Positions 36,097-44,265 of a stretch of DNA of 64,000 nt are shown here, piece after piece. Made by a program: the position numbers and the translations under genes. The notes under the pieces were generated by a model. The model did not search any database, was not told the DNA's origin, and saw only the letters and a program-made list of their open reading frames with translations. Within the stretch, counting starts at the first letter, position 1; the number at the start of each line of letters is the position of its first letter. The stretch comes from Eisenbergiella porci (lineage in GTDB: Bacteria; Bacillota; Clostridia; Lachnospirales; Lachnospiraceae): contig NZ_VUMI01000002.1 of NCBI RefSeq assembly GCF_009696275.1, positions 62,001 to 126,000 of the forward strand, in the 5' to 3' direction.

Positions 36097-36434
36097 CATG
36101 CGGCCCCTGAGTCCGCCACCTTCCCTGTCCCCGCCGGCTTCTGTCCGGGCCGGGCGCTGTTCTGTGCGGTCAGACGCAAAAACAGGATATTTCTAACCGC
36201 TTCCATCCTGCCTCCTGAAGTCCAACGCGGCTGGAACTCCTCGCCTTTTACGTTATATATAATTGACCTTAGTCATTTGGGCTCGTCAGACAAGCCGCTA
36301 GGGGCGGACTTCAGAAGGCAGGATGGAAGCGGTAAGAAATATTCCTGTTTTTGTGTGATTCCCTTACAGAACAGCGTCCGGCCCGGACAGAAGCCGGCGG
36401 GGACAGGGAAGGTGGCGGACTCAGGGGCCGCATG
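36097..36434. repeat. Large palindrome IR2 (about 128-bp arms) between jetC and jetD
   Basis: The left arm 36097-36223 and right arm 36306-36434 are inverted near-identical copies around an 82-base centre. They share with IR1 the paired motif TTTCTAACCG (36190-36199) / CGGTAAGAAA (36330-36339) with the same A-A mismatch, the AACGCGGC and AACTCCTC blocks at the start of the centre, and CGTCAGACAAGCCGCTA at its end (36284-36300). The outer stems share no sequence with IR1. It fills almost the whole 361-base gap between jetC and jetD, where Wadjet genes normally abut. The jetD ribosome binding site (GGGAGGA) begins just after the right arm. Probable folded RNA in the operon mRNA or an inserted hairpin element. 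Confidence 0.85.
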
Positions 36435-36446
36435 GGAGGAAGAACT

Positions 36447-37664
36447 ATGAAGAAGCGCGAGAAGGAAAAAGGCAGGAATGTTGTTGCGGTTATCTTAGAC
36501 AGGTATGAGGAGCATTCCTCTGACTGGAAGAAGTACGGGGATGAGGGTGCGGCGGGACGCAGATCTGTTTTTGTGGAACAGGAGTTATATGATGAGATTG
36601 GGAGGCAGGAACTGATAGCACAGATAGTGGAGCTCAGTAAGAAGGGGCTTCTTGATGTGAAATGGTATCAGACAGGCAGTGAAGTAGAGTGTTTTATATA
36701 TCGTCTGGAGGATATGAATGCTTTTTATGCATTGGATGGCAGGCGGCCAAAGAGGGAACTTGCGCAGGCACGTCTGAAGGAATTGGAGGAGCTGATAGGC
36801 AGCAGGGAATGGAAACCCTGGCTGCTGGACAGCCTGGAGGAACTGAGGAAGCCGCTGGAAGCTGGAAAGATACCCAGAGTGTATGAGAAAAAAGAGTATT
36901 ATTTGAAGGCTCTTGCCGGGCTGAACCAGTTAAATGAACCGATTTACAAAAGGGTGTTCAGTAAGCATTTCCTGGGAAAATCGAAGGTATTTGAGAATGA
37001 AATTCAGGGAGTTGTAATCAGCGCTGCCAGGAGGTTCCATCCTGATGTGGATTCTGATCCGGAGGTAATGAGCGCCGAAGAGGTTCTGAGTCAGATTTTT
37101 GTGGAAACCTATAGTCAGGAATTGTGGATAAAGGGACCGCTCAGGCTTCAGGTATGTGGAAAAGTTTCCGGTTTTTCGGAGTTCCCGTTTGGCGTCGGAC
37201 TGAATGCGGATATGCTGAAAAATGCGGAGATTTGCCAGGAACAGGATATATGTAAGGTAGTTACCGTGGAGAATAAGGCAAATTTTATGAAGATGCCTTA
37301 TGAAGAAGGAACCCTGTTGGTTTATACCCATGGATTTTTTTCCCCGAAGGAACGATTTTTTCTAAAGAAGCTGGAGACGGTTCTTAAAAAGAAACGTGTG
37401 GAATATTTTCATACGGGCGATCTTGATTATGGAGGGATCCGGATTTTCCAGCATATTCAGAAAAATATATTTCCAAAGCTTCAGCCGTTGTGGATGGATG
37501 AAGAAACTTTTTTGAAGTATGCGGAGGAAGCAGCGGCGGTAGAGGAAGCTTACCTGGATAAGCTTCGTAAATTGAGTGTGCCGGAAACTCTGGAAGGACT
37601 GAAAAAATGTATTCTGGAAACCGGTAAGGTGATTGAACAGGAATGTATGCTATGGAAGGAGTAA
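36447..37664 (+). CDS. jetD: Wadjet protein JetD (Toprim nuclease)
   Basis: 405 residues from ATG 36447 behind GGGAGGA; the longer frame reaching into the palindrome is an artefact. An N-terminal winged-helix/DNA-binding part (VAVILDRYEEHSSDWK) is followed by a topoisomerase VI-like Toprim domain (DUF2220) with the acidic residues in VENKANF (Glu) and GDLDYGG (Asp-x-Asp). JetD is the nuclease subunit that cuts circular DNA after loop extrusion by JetABC. It is the last gene of the operon; a terminator-like hairpin follows at 37802-37847. Confidence 0.92.
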   Translation: MKKREKEKGRNVVAVILDRYEEHSSDWKKYGDEGAAGRRSVFVEQELYDEIGRQELIAQIVELSKKGLLDVKWYQTGSEVECFIYRLEDMNAFYALDGRRPKRELAQARLKELEELIGSREWKPWLLDSLEELRKPLEAGKIPRVYEKKEYYLKALAGLNQLNEPIYKRVFSKHFLGKSKVFENEIQGVVISAARRFHPDVDSDPEVMSAEEVLSQIFVETYSQELWIKGPLRLQVCGKVSGFSEFPFGVGLNADMLKNAEICQEQDICKVVTVENKANFMKMPYEEGTLLVYTHGFFSPKERFFLKKLETVLKKKRVEYFHTGDLDYGGIRIFQHIQKNIFPKLQPLWMDEETFLKYAEEAAAVEEAYLDKLRKLSVPETLEGLKKCILETGKVIEQECMLWKE

Positions 37665-37801
37665 GCCTGCCCTTGTAAGAGGGACTCAGTCAGGATCCGG
37701 GATAAATACCTGCGGGGGATCATGCAGGCAGGAAAGCAGTGAAACTTTCAGATATTATAGTATGAAAAAAATGTCCTGCAGCCGGCGGCTGTATTCTGAG
37801 A

Positions 37802-37847
37802 ATACTCCCGCATGCTGCGGGGCAGTTGTATTATAGGGGAGTTTTTT
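37802..37847 (+). terminator. Terminator-like structure after the Wadjet operon
   Basis: ACTCCC (37804-37809) can pair with GGGGAGT (37836-37841 region) before TTTTTTCC. The inner alternative CCCGCA-tgc-TGCGGG also forms. Placed between jetD and the AraC regulator. Confidence 0.55.
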
Positions 37848-37973
37848 CCAGATTCTGTGAGGTGTCAGATCATACAAGACAGCCCTTCCGGCGTATGGTA
37901 AAGTGGATATACATGCTCTGAAGCGGAACTGTGGATGGTGAACCGGACAGGGCGGAACGAAAGGAGAACGGCC

Positions 37974-38843
37974 ATGCTGCAGGAACAGGAACAAAGGCAT
38001 GTATATTATGATCGGGATCTGGATATTGAGGCTTATAATCTGAGCGGTATTGTCCAGAAATTTCCCAATCATTTTCATGAATATTATGTGATTGGCTTTA
38101 TTGAGGGAGGAAAGCGCCATCTGTGGTGCAAGGGGAAGGAGTATGATACGTCGGCGGGGGATCTGATTTTGTTCAATCCCAGGGATAATCATTACTGCGC
38201 GCCTGTAAACGGGGAGCTTTTAGACTACCGGGCGGTGAATATCAAGCCGGAGGTGATGTCGCGGGCGGTGAAGGAAATTACGGGCGAGGCTTATATGCCT
38301 TATTTTACGGAAACCGTGGTCTATAAGAGCGATATTGCGCAGTCCGTACAGGATCTTTACCGGGCGGTGCTGAATGATGCGCCTTTGCTGGAAAAGGAGG
38401 AGAACCTGTTTTTCCTGCTGGACCAGATTCTCAGGGAGTATGCGTCCGATTTTGAATCGGCGGATGTGCTGCGTCCGAACCGTCAGATCCAGAGCCTGTG
38501 CCAATACATGGAGGAGCATTTTGCAGAAAACGTGACGCTGGATGAGCTGCTTTCCATAACGGATTTCGGGAAATCCTATCTGCTTCGTTCCTTTACCAGG
38601 CAGACCGGGGTGTCGCCTTACCGGTATCTTCAGACGATCCGGCTGGACAAGGCGAAGCGCTTCCTGGAGGAGGGGATTGCACCTATTGATGCAGCGGGGA
38701 TGGCCGGATTTTCGGACCAGAGCCATTTTACCCACTTTTTTAAGGAGTTTATCGGGCTGACGCCCAAGCAGTACCAGCGTATTTTCCAGGATAAGGAAAA
38801 AGACAGCAATGAGACAGGAGAGGGCGAAGATGAAACAAAGTGA
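37974..38843 (+). CDS. AraC family transcriptional regulator
   Basis: 289 residues from ATG 37974, after AAAGGAGAAC. An N-terminal cupin sensing domain (about 10-100: FPNHFHEYYVIGFIEGGKRH... AGDLILFNPRDNHYCAP) is followed by two C-terminal AraC-type helix-turn-helices (LDELLSITDFGKSYLLRSFT; AAGMAGFSDQSHFTHFFKEF). The cupin His pattern is that of sugar or small-molecule sensors. It overlaps the DMT permease gene by 14 bases, so it probably regulates that transporter, as is common for AraC-DMT pairs. Confidence 0.93.
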   Translation: MLQEQEQRHVYYDRDLDIEAYNLSGIVQKFPNHFHEYYVIGFIEGGKRHLWCKGKEYDTSAGDLILFNPRDNHYCAPVNGELLDYRAVNIKPEVMSRAVKEITGEAYMPYFTETVVYKSDIAQSVQDLYRAVLNDAPLLEKEENLFFLLDQILREYASDFESADVLRPNRQIQSLCQYMEEHFAENVTLDELLSITDFGKSYLLRSFTRQTGVSPYRYLQTIRLDKAKRFLEEGIAPIDAAGMAGFSDQSHFTHFFKEFIGLTPKQYQRIFQDKEKDSNETGEGEDETK

Positions 38844-39774
38844 TATGAAAGGGCATTTGGCGGCGTTTGTAACGATTTTTATCTGGGGGACCACATTTAT
38901 TTCCACCAAGGTGCTGCTGAAGAGCTTCAGCCCCATTGAGATACTTTTTATCCGTTTCCTGATAGGCTATGCCACGCTGTGGCTGGTATATCCCCATCAG
39001 TTGAAGCCTGCGGAGAAAAAACAGGAATTGTGCTTTGCGGCAGCGGGGCTTTGCGGCGTTACGCTTTATTATTTAATGGAAAACATGGCGCTTACGTATA
39101 CGCTGGCCTCCAACGTGGGGGTGATTATTTCCATAGCGCCATTTTTTACGGCGATTTTCAGCTTCTTCCTGCGCAAGGAGGATAAGCCGGGAAAAAGGTT
39201 TTTCCTGGGCTTTGTGATGGCCATGGCCGGAATCTGCCTCATCAGCGGCAGCAGCGGAGCGGCCCTTTCCCTGAACCCTCTGGGGGATATTCTTGCTATA
39301 GGCGCTGCCATTATATGGGCGGTCTACTCTTTGCTTACCAGAAAAATCGGGGATTTCGGCTACCATGTGGTGCAGGCGACAAGAAGGACCTTTTTCTACG
39401 GGCTTATTTTTATGCTCCCTGTTCTTTTCCTCATGGATTTCCGCGTGGAGGCCGCACAGCTAATACAGCTGTCCAACCTGGGCAATCTGCTGTTTCTGGG
39501 GCTGGGAGCCTCGGCGCTTTGCTTTGTAACCTGGAATTACGCGGTCAGGGCGCTGGGAAGCGTGAAAACAAGCGTGTACATTTATATGGTTCCGGTCATT
39601 ACCGCAGTGGCCTCGGCGCTGATACTTGGAGAAAAAATAACCGCAGCCTCCGCCGTGGGCATCCTTCTGACGCTGGGCGGCCTGTTCCTGTCCCAGAAAT
39701 GGGGAAAAGAAACGGCTGAGGATGCCGCGGAGGCGGCCGTACAGCCGGAAGGGGAGCAGCAGGCGCTGGAATAA
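38830..39774 (+). CDS. DMT superfamily permease (EamA domains)
   Basis: About 314 residues from ATG 38830, which has AGGAGAGGG upstream and overlaps the end of the AraC gene. Ten predicted membrane spans in two EamA repeats (FVTIFIWGTTFISTKVLLKS; ILAIGAAIIWAVYSLLTRKI) with the second-repeat WNYAVRALG signature. Drug/metabolite transporters of this type export amino acids, purines or similar compounds. Cotranscribed with the AraC regulator and the DUF2000 gene downstream; substrate unknown. Confidence 0.92.
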   Translation: MKQSDMKGHLAAFVTIFIWGTTFISTKVLLKSFSPIEILFIRFLIGYATLWLVYPHQLKPAEKKQELCFAAAGLCGVTLYYLMENMALTYTLASNVGVIISIAPFFTAIFSFFLRKEDKPGKRFFLGFVMAMAGICLISGSSGAALSLNPLGDILAIGAAIIWAVYSLLTRKIGDFGYHVVQATRRTFFYGLIFMLPVLFLMDFRVEAAQLIQLSNLGNLLFLGLGASALCFVTWNYAVRALGSVKTSVYIYMVPVITAVASALILGEKITAASAVGILLTLGGLFLSQKWGKETAEDAAEAAVQPEGEQQALE

Positions 39775-39805
39775 AACAGAAAAGAAGGAAATGAGGACAG
39801 AAACG

Positions 39806-40228
39806 ATGGAAGCTGAAAACAGAAAATGTGTAATGATACTGGATGAGGAGCTGCCTGCGGGCGTGCTTGCCAATGCGGCGGGAATCCTGGGGATGACGCT
39901 GGGAAAACAAATCCCGGAGGTAATCGGCCCGGACGTGCTGGATAAAAACGGCAGGGAGCACCTGGGAATCACCGCTTACCCGGTGCCGATCCTGAAAGCG
40001 GATAAGGAAAAACTCAGGCAAATCAGGGAGCAGCTTTATCAGCCGGAATTTGCAGAATGTGTGGCGGTGGATTTTTCCGATGTGGCGCAAAGCTGCAGGA
40101 CCTATGACGAATTTATCAGCAGGGCTGCGGCGGCAAGAGGAGAGGATATCACCTATCTGGGCATCGGCATCTGGGGAACGAAAAAGCAGGTAAACCGGCT
40201 GACAGGGAGCCTGCCGCTGCTGCGGTAG
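39806..40228 (+). CDS. DUF2000 family protein
   Basis: 140 residues from ATG 39806 (GAAATGAGG upstream); an ATG at 39791 is an alternative. The N-terminal KCVMILDEELPAGVLANAAG and the LGKQIPEVIGPDV segment are typical of DUF2000, a small alpha/beta fold related to peptidyl-tRNA hydrolase 2. No biochemical function is known. It lies 31 bases after the DMT permease gene and probably shares its transcript. Confidence 0.85.
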   Translation: MEAENRKCVMILDEELPAGVLANAAGILGMTLGKQIPEVIGPDVLDKNGREHLGITAYPVPILKADKEKLRQIREQLYQPEFAECVAVDFSDVAQSCRTYDEFISRAAAARGEDITYLGIGIWGTKKQVNRLTGSLPLLR

Positions 40229-40415
40229 GGCTGTTTCCAAACATGCCTGAGCCGGTTTGTGAAACATAACTATATTTTTCCAGAGAACACCTGAAAATTT
40301 ATTGGCAAAAAGGGATGAAAAAAGCCCCCTGATTTGTTATACTATGACGTGAGGGCAGAGGGACAACCTCTGTGACGAGGAACAGCAACGGAAATTTACA
40401 GGTGCGCAGATAAAT

Positions 40416-41465
40416 ATGATAAAGTTAAAATATATGACCATGGTTCTTCTATGCAGTCTGTGTATGACAGTACTGCCGGCCTGCGGATCAGGCAGGCAGG
40501 AGAATATCGACCAGGGCATGAAGCTGATTGAGCAGCTCAGCTATGAGGAAGCGCTGAAGTGTTTTGATGCGGCGCTGCTGAATAAGGAGGATGCAAGGCT
40601 TTCCTACCGGGGACAGGGACTTGCCTATATGGGGCTTACTGAATACGACAAGGCGGCGGAGTATCTGGAAAAGGCGCTCAGCTACAGTGACTTTAATGTG
40701 GAGCAGATGGATTTTGATATCAATTATTATCTGGCCACTGCTTACTACAAGCTGGGTGAGCTTGACAAGGCCAAGGCCGTATACGATTCGATTACGGCGC
40801 TTCGACCCAAGGAAAAAACGGCGTATTACCTGAAAGGGGTCATCGAGATCGAACAGGGTGACCAGGAGGCGGCGAAAGCTGACTTTGACAAGGCGGTGGA
40901 AATTGAGCCGCAGGATTACGACATGCGGATTAACATTTTCTGCAGCTGTGCGGAAAACGGGCTGCAGGAGCTGGGAGAAGGGTATCTGCAGACGGTTCTT
41001 GACAACGACGATAAGAAGCTGAGTGATTATAACCGGGGCAGGATGAGCTTTTACCTGGGAGATTACAACAGCGCAAGGAACAGCTTGGAAAAGGCAAAGG
41101 ATTCCAACGCCGGTGTGGATGTGGTAAGCCTGCTGGGACAGACCTATGAAAAGCTGGGCGATTATAACTATGCGGCAAGTGTGTACAGCAATTACCTGAG
41201 CAATACGCCGGACGCGCAGATATATAACCAGCTGGGGCTGTGTGATTTGAAAATCGGTGAGTACGAAGCGGCGCTGAATGCCTTTCAGGCGGGGATTGCA
41301 ATTGAGGGCAACGAGCTGATGCAGGTGCTCAAATTTAATGAAATTGTGGCGTACGAATATCTGGGAGATTTTAAACAGGCAACCGTACTGATGCAGAAAT
41401 ATATCAGTACCTATCCGGATGACGCAAAGGCCCAGAGAGAGTACGAATTCCTTCAGACACGGTAA
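40416..41465 (+). CDS. TPR-repeat lipoprotein
   Basis: 349 residues. A short basic start and hydrophobic segment end in VLPACGSG, a likely lipobox with Cys near residue 23, so the protein is probably membrane-anchored outside. The rest is eight or nine tetratricopeptide repeats (for example LAYMGLTEYDKAAEYLEKAL, YEKLGDYNYAASVYSNYLSN), a scaffold for protein binding. Start could also be ATG 40434. Single gene with its own terminator. Partner unknown. Confidence 0.9.
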   Translation: MIKLKYMTMVLLCSLCMTVLPACGSGRQENIDQGMKLIEQLSYEEALKCFDAALLNKEDARLSYRGQGLAYMGLTEYDKAAEYLEKALSYSDFNVEQMDFDINYYLATAYYKLGELDKAKAVYDSITALRPKEKTAYYLKGVIEIEQGDQEAAKADFDKAVEIEPQDYDMRINIFCSCAENGLQELGEGYLQTVLDNDDKKLSDYNRGRMSFYLGDYNSARNSLEKAKDSNAGVDVVSLLGQTYEKLGDYNYAASVYSNYLSNTPDAQIYNQLGLCDLKIGEYEAALNAFQAGIAIEGNELMQVLKFNEIVAYEYLGDFKQATVLMQKYISTYPDDAKAQREYEFLQTR

Positions 41466-41473
41466 AATATTCA

Positions 41474-41503
41474 GACACCGGAGAACGCCTCCGGTGTCAT
41501 TTT
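41474..41503 (+). terminator. Intrinsic terminator
   Basis: Perfect 10-bp stem GACACCGGAG/CTCCGGTGTC with a five-base loop, then ATTTTGC. It ends the TPR lipoprotein gene. Confidence 0.85.
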
Positions 41504-41534
41504 GCACTACATTTATGTCAAGATTTCACCACTA

Positions 41535-41585
41535 ATACAATATGTTGTGTTGTCCATTGACTTCACCTGGGAATGGTGATACAAT
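41535..41585 (+). promoter_or_regulatory. nrdD promoter with one NrdR-box-like palindrome
   Basis: ATACAATATGTTGTGT (41535-41550) matches the NrdR box pattern ACACAATATATTGTGT at 14 of 16 positions. It is followed by -35 TTGACT (41557-41562), a 17-base spacer and -10 TACAAT (41580-41585). NrdR with bound dATP represses ribonucleotide reductase genes. The usual second box about 31 bases away is not seen. Confidence 0.75.
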
Positions 41586-41607
41586 GATCCCAACGCCCGA
41601 TAAGGGG

Positions 41608-41650
41608 GCAAGTGTTCATCCGGAAAGGATGGACACTTGCTATTTTTAAG
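41608..41650 (+). terminator. Leader terminator (attenuator) before nrdD
   Basis: 14-bp stem GCAAGTGTTCATCC/GGATGGACACTTGC (one G-T pair) with loop GGAAA, then TATTTTTAAG. It lies between the promoter and nrdD, about 55 bases after the expected start of transcription, so it would cut most transcripts unless read through. Confidence 0.75.
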
Positions 41651-41709
41651 CATAAAGGACTGATGAACATGTTAAAGGAAAGCAGTAAAATCACAGAGGA
41701 GGAAGTAAT

Positions 41710-44097
41710 ATGTTTCATGTAATTAAGAGAAACGGCGATACGGCAGACTTTACGCTCACTAAGATCAATGATGTCATTATGAAGGCATTTAACGCCACAG
41801 GTATGGAATTCAGCAATGACATTATTGATTTGCTGGCGCTGCGTGTTACCGCAGATTTTCAGGATAAAGTGAAAGACGGAGCGGTGCATGTGGAGGATGT
41901 CCAGGACAGCGTGGAAAAGGTTCTGGAGCAGGCGGGCTACACAGAAGTAGCCAAGGCTTATATCCTTTACCGCAAGCAGCGTGAGAAAATGCGTAATATG
42001 AAGTCCACTATCCTGGATTACAAGGACGTAGTGAACAGCTATGTAAAGGTAGAGGACTGGCGCGTGAAGGAAAATTCCACCGTCACCTACTCGGTGGGAG
42101 GTCTTATTTTAAGCAACTCCGGCGCTGTAACTGCAAATTACTGGCTTTCTGAAATATATGACGAGGAAATTGCCGAGGCACACAGGAATGCGGACATCCA
42201 TATCCATGATCTTTCCATGCTTACCGGTTATTGTGCGGGCTGGTCCTTAAAGCAGCTGATCACCGAGGGCCTGGGCGGAATCACCGGGAAAATCACTTCG
42301 GCTCCTGCGGCACATCTTTCCGTGCTCTGCAACCAGATGGTTAACTTCCTGGGAATCATGCAGAACGAATGGGCGGGTGCGCAGGCTTTTTCTTCCTTTG
42401 ATACCTACCTTGCCCCTTTTGTGAAGGCTGATAACCTGACATATCCGGAAGTGAAGAAATGCATTGAATCCTTTATTTATGGGGTCAATACCCCCAGCCG
42501 CTGGGGAACGCAGGCGCCTTTCTCCAACATCACGCTGGACTGGACCGTGCCGGATGACCTGGCTGAGCTTCCTGCCATCGTGGGCGGCAAAGAAATGGAT
42601 TTCAAATACAAGGACTGCAAGCCGGAGATGGATATGGTGAACAAGGCTTTCATCGAAATCATGATCGAAGGGGACGCCAACGGCAGAGGCTTCCAGTATC
42701 CGATTCCTACCTACTCCATCACCAGGGATTTTGACTGGTCCGATACGGAAAACAACAGGCTCCTTTTTGAAATGACTGCTAAGTACGGCACTCCGTATTT
42801 CAGTAATTATATCAATTCCGACATGCAGCCCAGCGACGTGCGCTCCATGTGCTGCCGTCTCCGCCTGGATCTGCGTGAGCTGAGAAAGAAAACAGGCGGC
42901 TACTTCGGCTCCGGCGAGAGCACCGGAAGCGTGGGCGTGGTTACTATTAATATGCCCCGTATTGCCTATCTGGCCGCTGATAAAGAAGATTTTTACAGAC
43001 GTCTGGATAAGATGATGGATATTTCCGCCCGTTCCCTGAAAATCAAGAGACAGGTGATCACCAAGCTGCTGAATGAAGGCCTGTATCCTTATACAAAGAG
43101 ATATCTTGGAAATTTTGACAATCATTTTTCAACCATCGGCCTTATCGGAATGAACGAGGTCGGCCTGAACGCGAACTGGCTGCGTGAGGATCTGTCCAGC
43201 AAACATACACAGGATTTTACCAAGGAAGTGCTGAACCATATGAGGGAACGCCTTGCCGACTATCAGGAGGAGTACGGCGATCTTTATAATCTGGAAGCAA
43301 CTCCTGCAGAAAGCACCACCTACCGTCTGGCAAAGCATGATAGGAAAAGATGGCCCGGAATCAAAACCGCAGGAAAACAGGGAGATACGCCTTATTACAC
43401 CAATTCCTCCCATCTTCCGGTTGACTATACCGTTGATATTTTTGACGCGCTGGATATCCAGGATGAAATCCAGACGCTTTACACCTCAGGCACCGTATTC
43501 CATGCATTCCTGGGTGAGAAGCTTCCCGACTGGAAGGCGGCGGCCAACCTGGTGAGGACAATTGCTTTAAATTACAAGCTTCCTTATTATACCCTGTCAC
43601 CCACCTACTCCATCTGTTCTGAGCATGGTTATCTTACCGGCGAACAGAAGGTGTGCCCGAAGTGCGGCAGAGTGACAGAGGTCTGGAGCCGTATTACCGG
43701 CTATTACCGTCCCGTGCAGAACTGGAACGACGGAAAGGCACAGGAATTTACCAACAGAACAGAATATGATCTGTCCAGATCCGAACTGAAGCATTCCTCC
43801 GCGGTGGTTACCCTGGCGGATTACGGGAAGAATGCCGCTATAAAGGCGGAGTCTGCGGATGATGTGAAATATCTCTTTACCACGAAGACCTGCCCCAACT
43901 GTAAGCTGGCGAAGGAATATCTGAAGGATGAAAGCTATATTCTGATTGATGCGGAAGAAAATGCGGAGCTGGCCGGCAAATACGGCGTGATGCAGGCGCC
44001 TACCCTGGTTGTGGTGAACGGGGAAGAGTATCGTAAGATTATCAATGCATCCAATATTAAGAAATATTCGGAGCAGAAGAATGTGGTGAACGCATAG
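41710..44097 (+). CDS. nrdD: Anaerobic ribonucleoside-triphosphate reductase with C-terminal glutaredoxin-like domain
   Basis: 795 residues. An ATP-cone domain (about 1-95) precedes the ten-stranded catalytic barrel. The structural zinc site includes Cys636, Cys649 and Cys652 (CSEHGYL... CPKCGR), and Gly664 in SRITGYYRP is the candidate glycyl radical. Unusually, residues about 718-795 form a glutaredoxin/thioredoxin-like domain with CPNC (728-731) and a cis-Pro in QAPT (764). This fits NrdD types that take electrons from a redoxin rather than formate. It makes dNTPs under anaerobic conditions and needs the activase NrdG, which is not adjacent. Transcription is probably under NrdR and leader termination. 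Confidence 0.95.
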   Translation: MFHVIKRNGDTADFTLTKINDVIMKAFNATGMEFSNDIIDLLALRVTADFQDKVKDGAVHVEDVQDSVEKVLEQAGYTEVAKAYILYRKQREKMRNMKSTILDYKDVVNSYVKVEDWRVKENSTVTYSVGGLILSNSGAVTANYWLSEIYDEEIAEAHRNADIHIHDLSMLTGYCAGWSLKQLITEGLGGITGKITSAPAAHLSVLCNQMVNFLGIMQNEWAGAQAFSSFDTYLAPFVKADNLTYPEVKKCIESFIYGVNTPSRWGTQAPFSNITLDWTVPDDLAELPAIVGGKEMDFKYKDCKPEMDMVNKAFIEIMIEGDANGRGFQYPIPTYSITRDFDWSDTENNRLLFEMTAKYGTPYFSNYINSDMQPSDVRSMCCRLRLDLRELRKKTGGYFGSGESTGSVGVVTINMPRIAYLAADKEDFYRRLDKMMDISARSLKIKRQVITKLLNEGLYPYTKRYLGNFDNHFSTIGLIGMNEVGLNANWLREDLSSKHTQDFTKEVLNHMRERLADYQEEYGDLYNLEATPAESTTYRLAKHDRKRWPGIKTAGKQGDTPYYTNSSHLPVDYTVDIFDALDIQDEIQTLYTSGTVFHAFLGEKLPDWKAAANLVRTIALNYKLPYYTLSPTYSICSEHGYLTGEQKVCPKCGRVTEVWSRITGYYRPVQNWNDGKAQEFTNRTEYDLSRSELKHSSAVVTLADYGKNAAIKAESADDVKYLFTTKTCPNCKLAKEYLKDESYILIDAEENAELAGKYGVMQAPTLVVVNGEEYRKIINASNIKKYSEQKNVVNA

Positions 44098-44201
44098 GAC
44101 TCCTTCTGCCCTGTATGGAATTAAAAAGAAAAGCTGTTGTTTTCTGGCCGTAGTTACGGTAAGGGGATGGCGGCTTATCTTTTTTTGTTATAAAATAGAA
44201 G

Positions 44202-44227
44202 GTAACTGTTCAGTATCTTACAGTTAC
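44202..44227 (+). repeat. Solitary MITE-end palindrome
   Basis: GTAACTGT-tcagtatctt-ACAGTTAC; the same design as the end of MITE copy A (3330-3357). It lies 39 bases upstream of the alcohol dehydrogenase start and could act as an operator or leader hairpin. Confidence 0.55.
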
Positions 44228-44265
44228 GATAGAAGCATCAAAAGCGGGAAAGAGGAGGAACGTAT

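Noticed and set aside
36351-36446. N-terminal extension of JetD into the palindrome
   Set aside because: The extension is encoded by the palindrome arm; ATG 36447 has the ribosome binding site.
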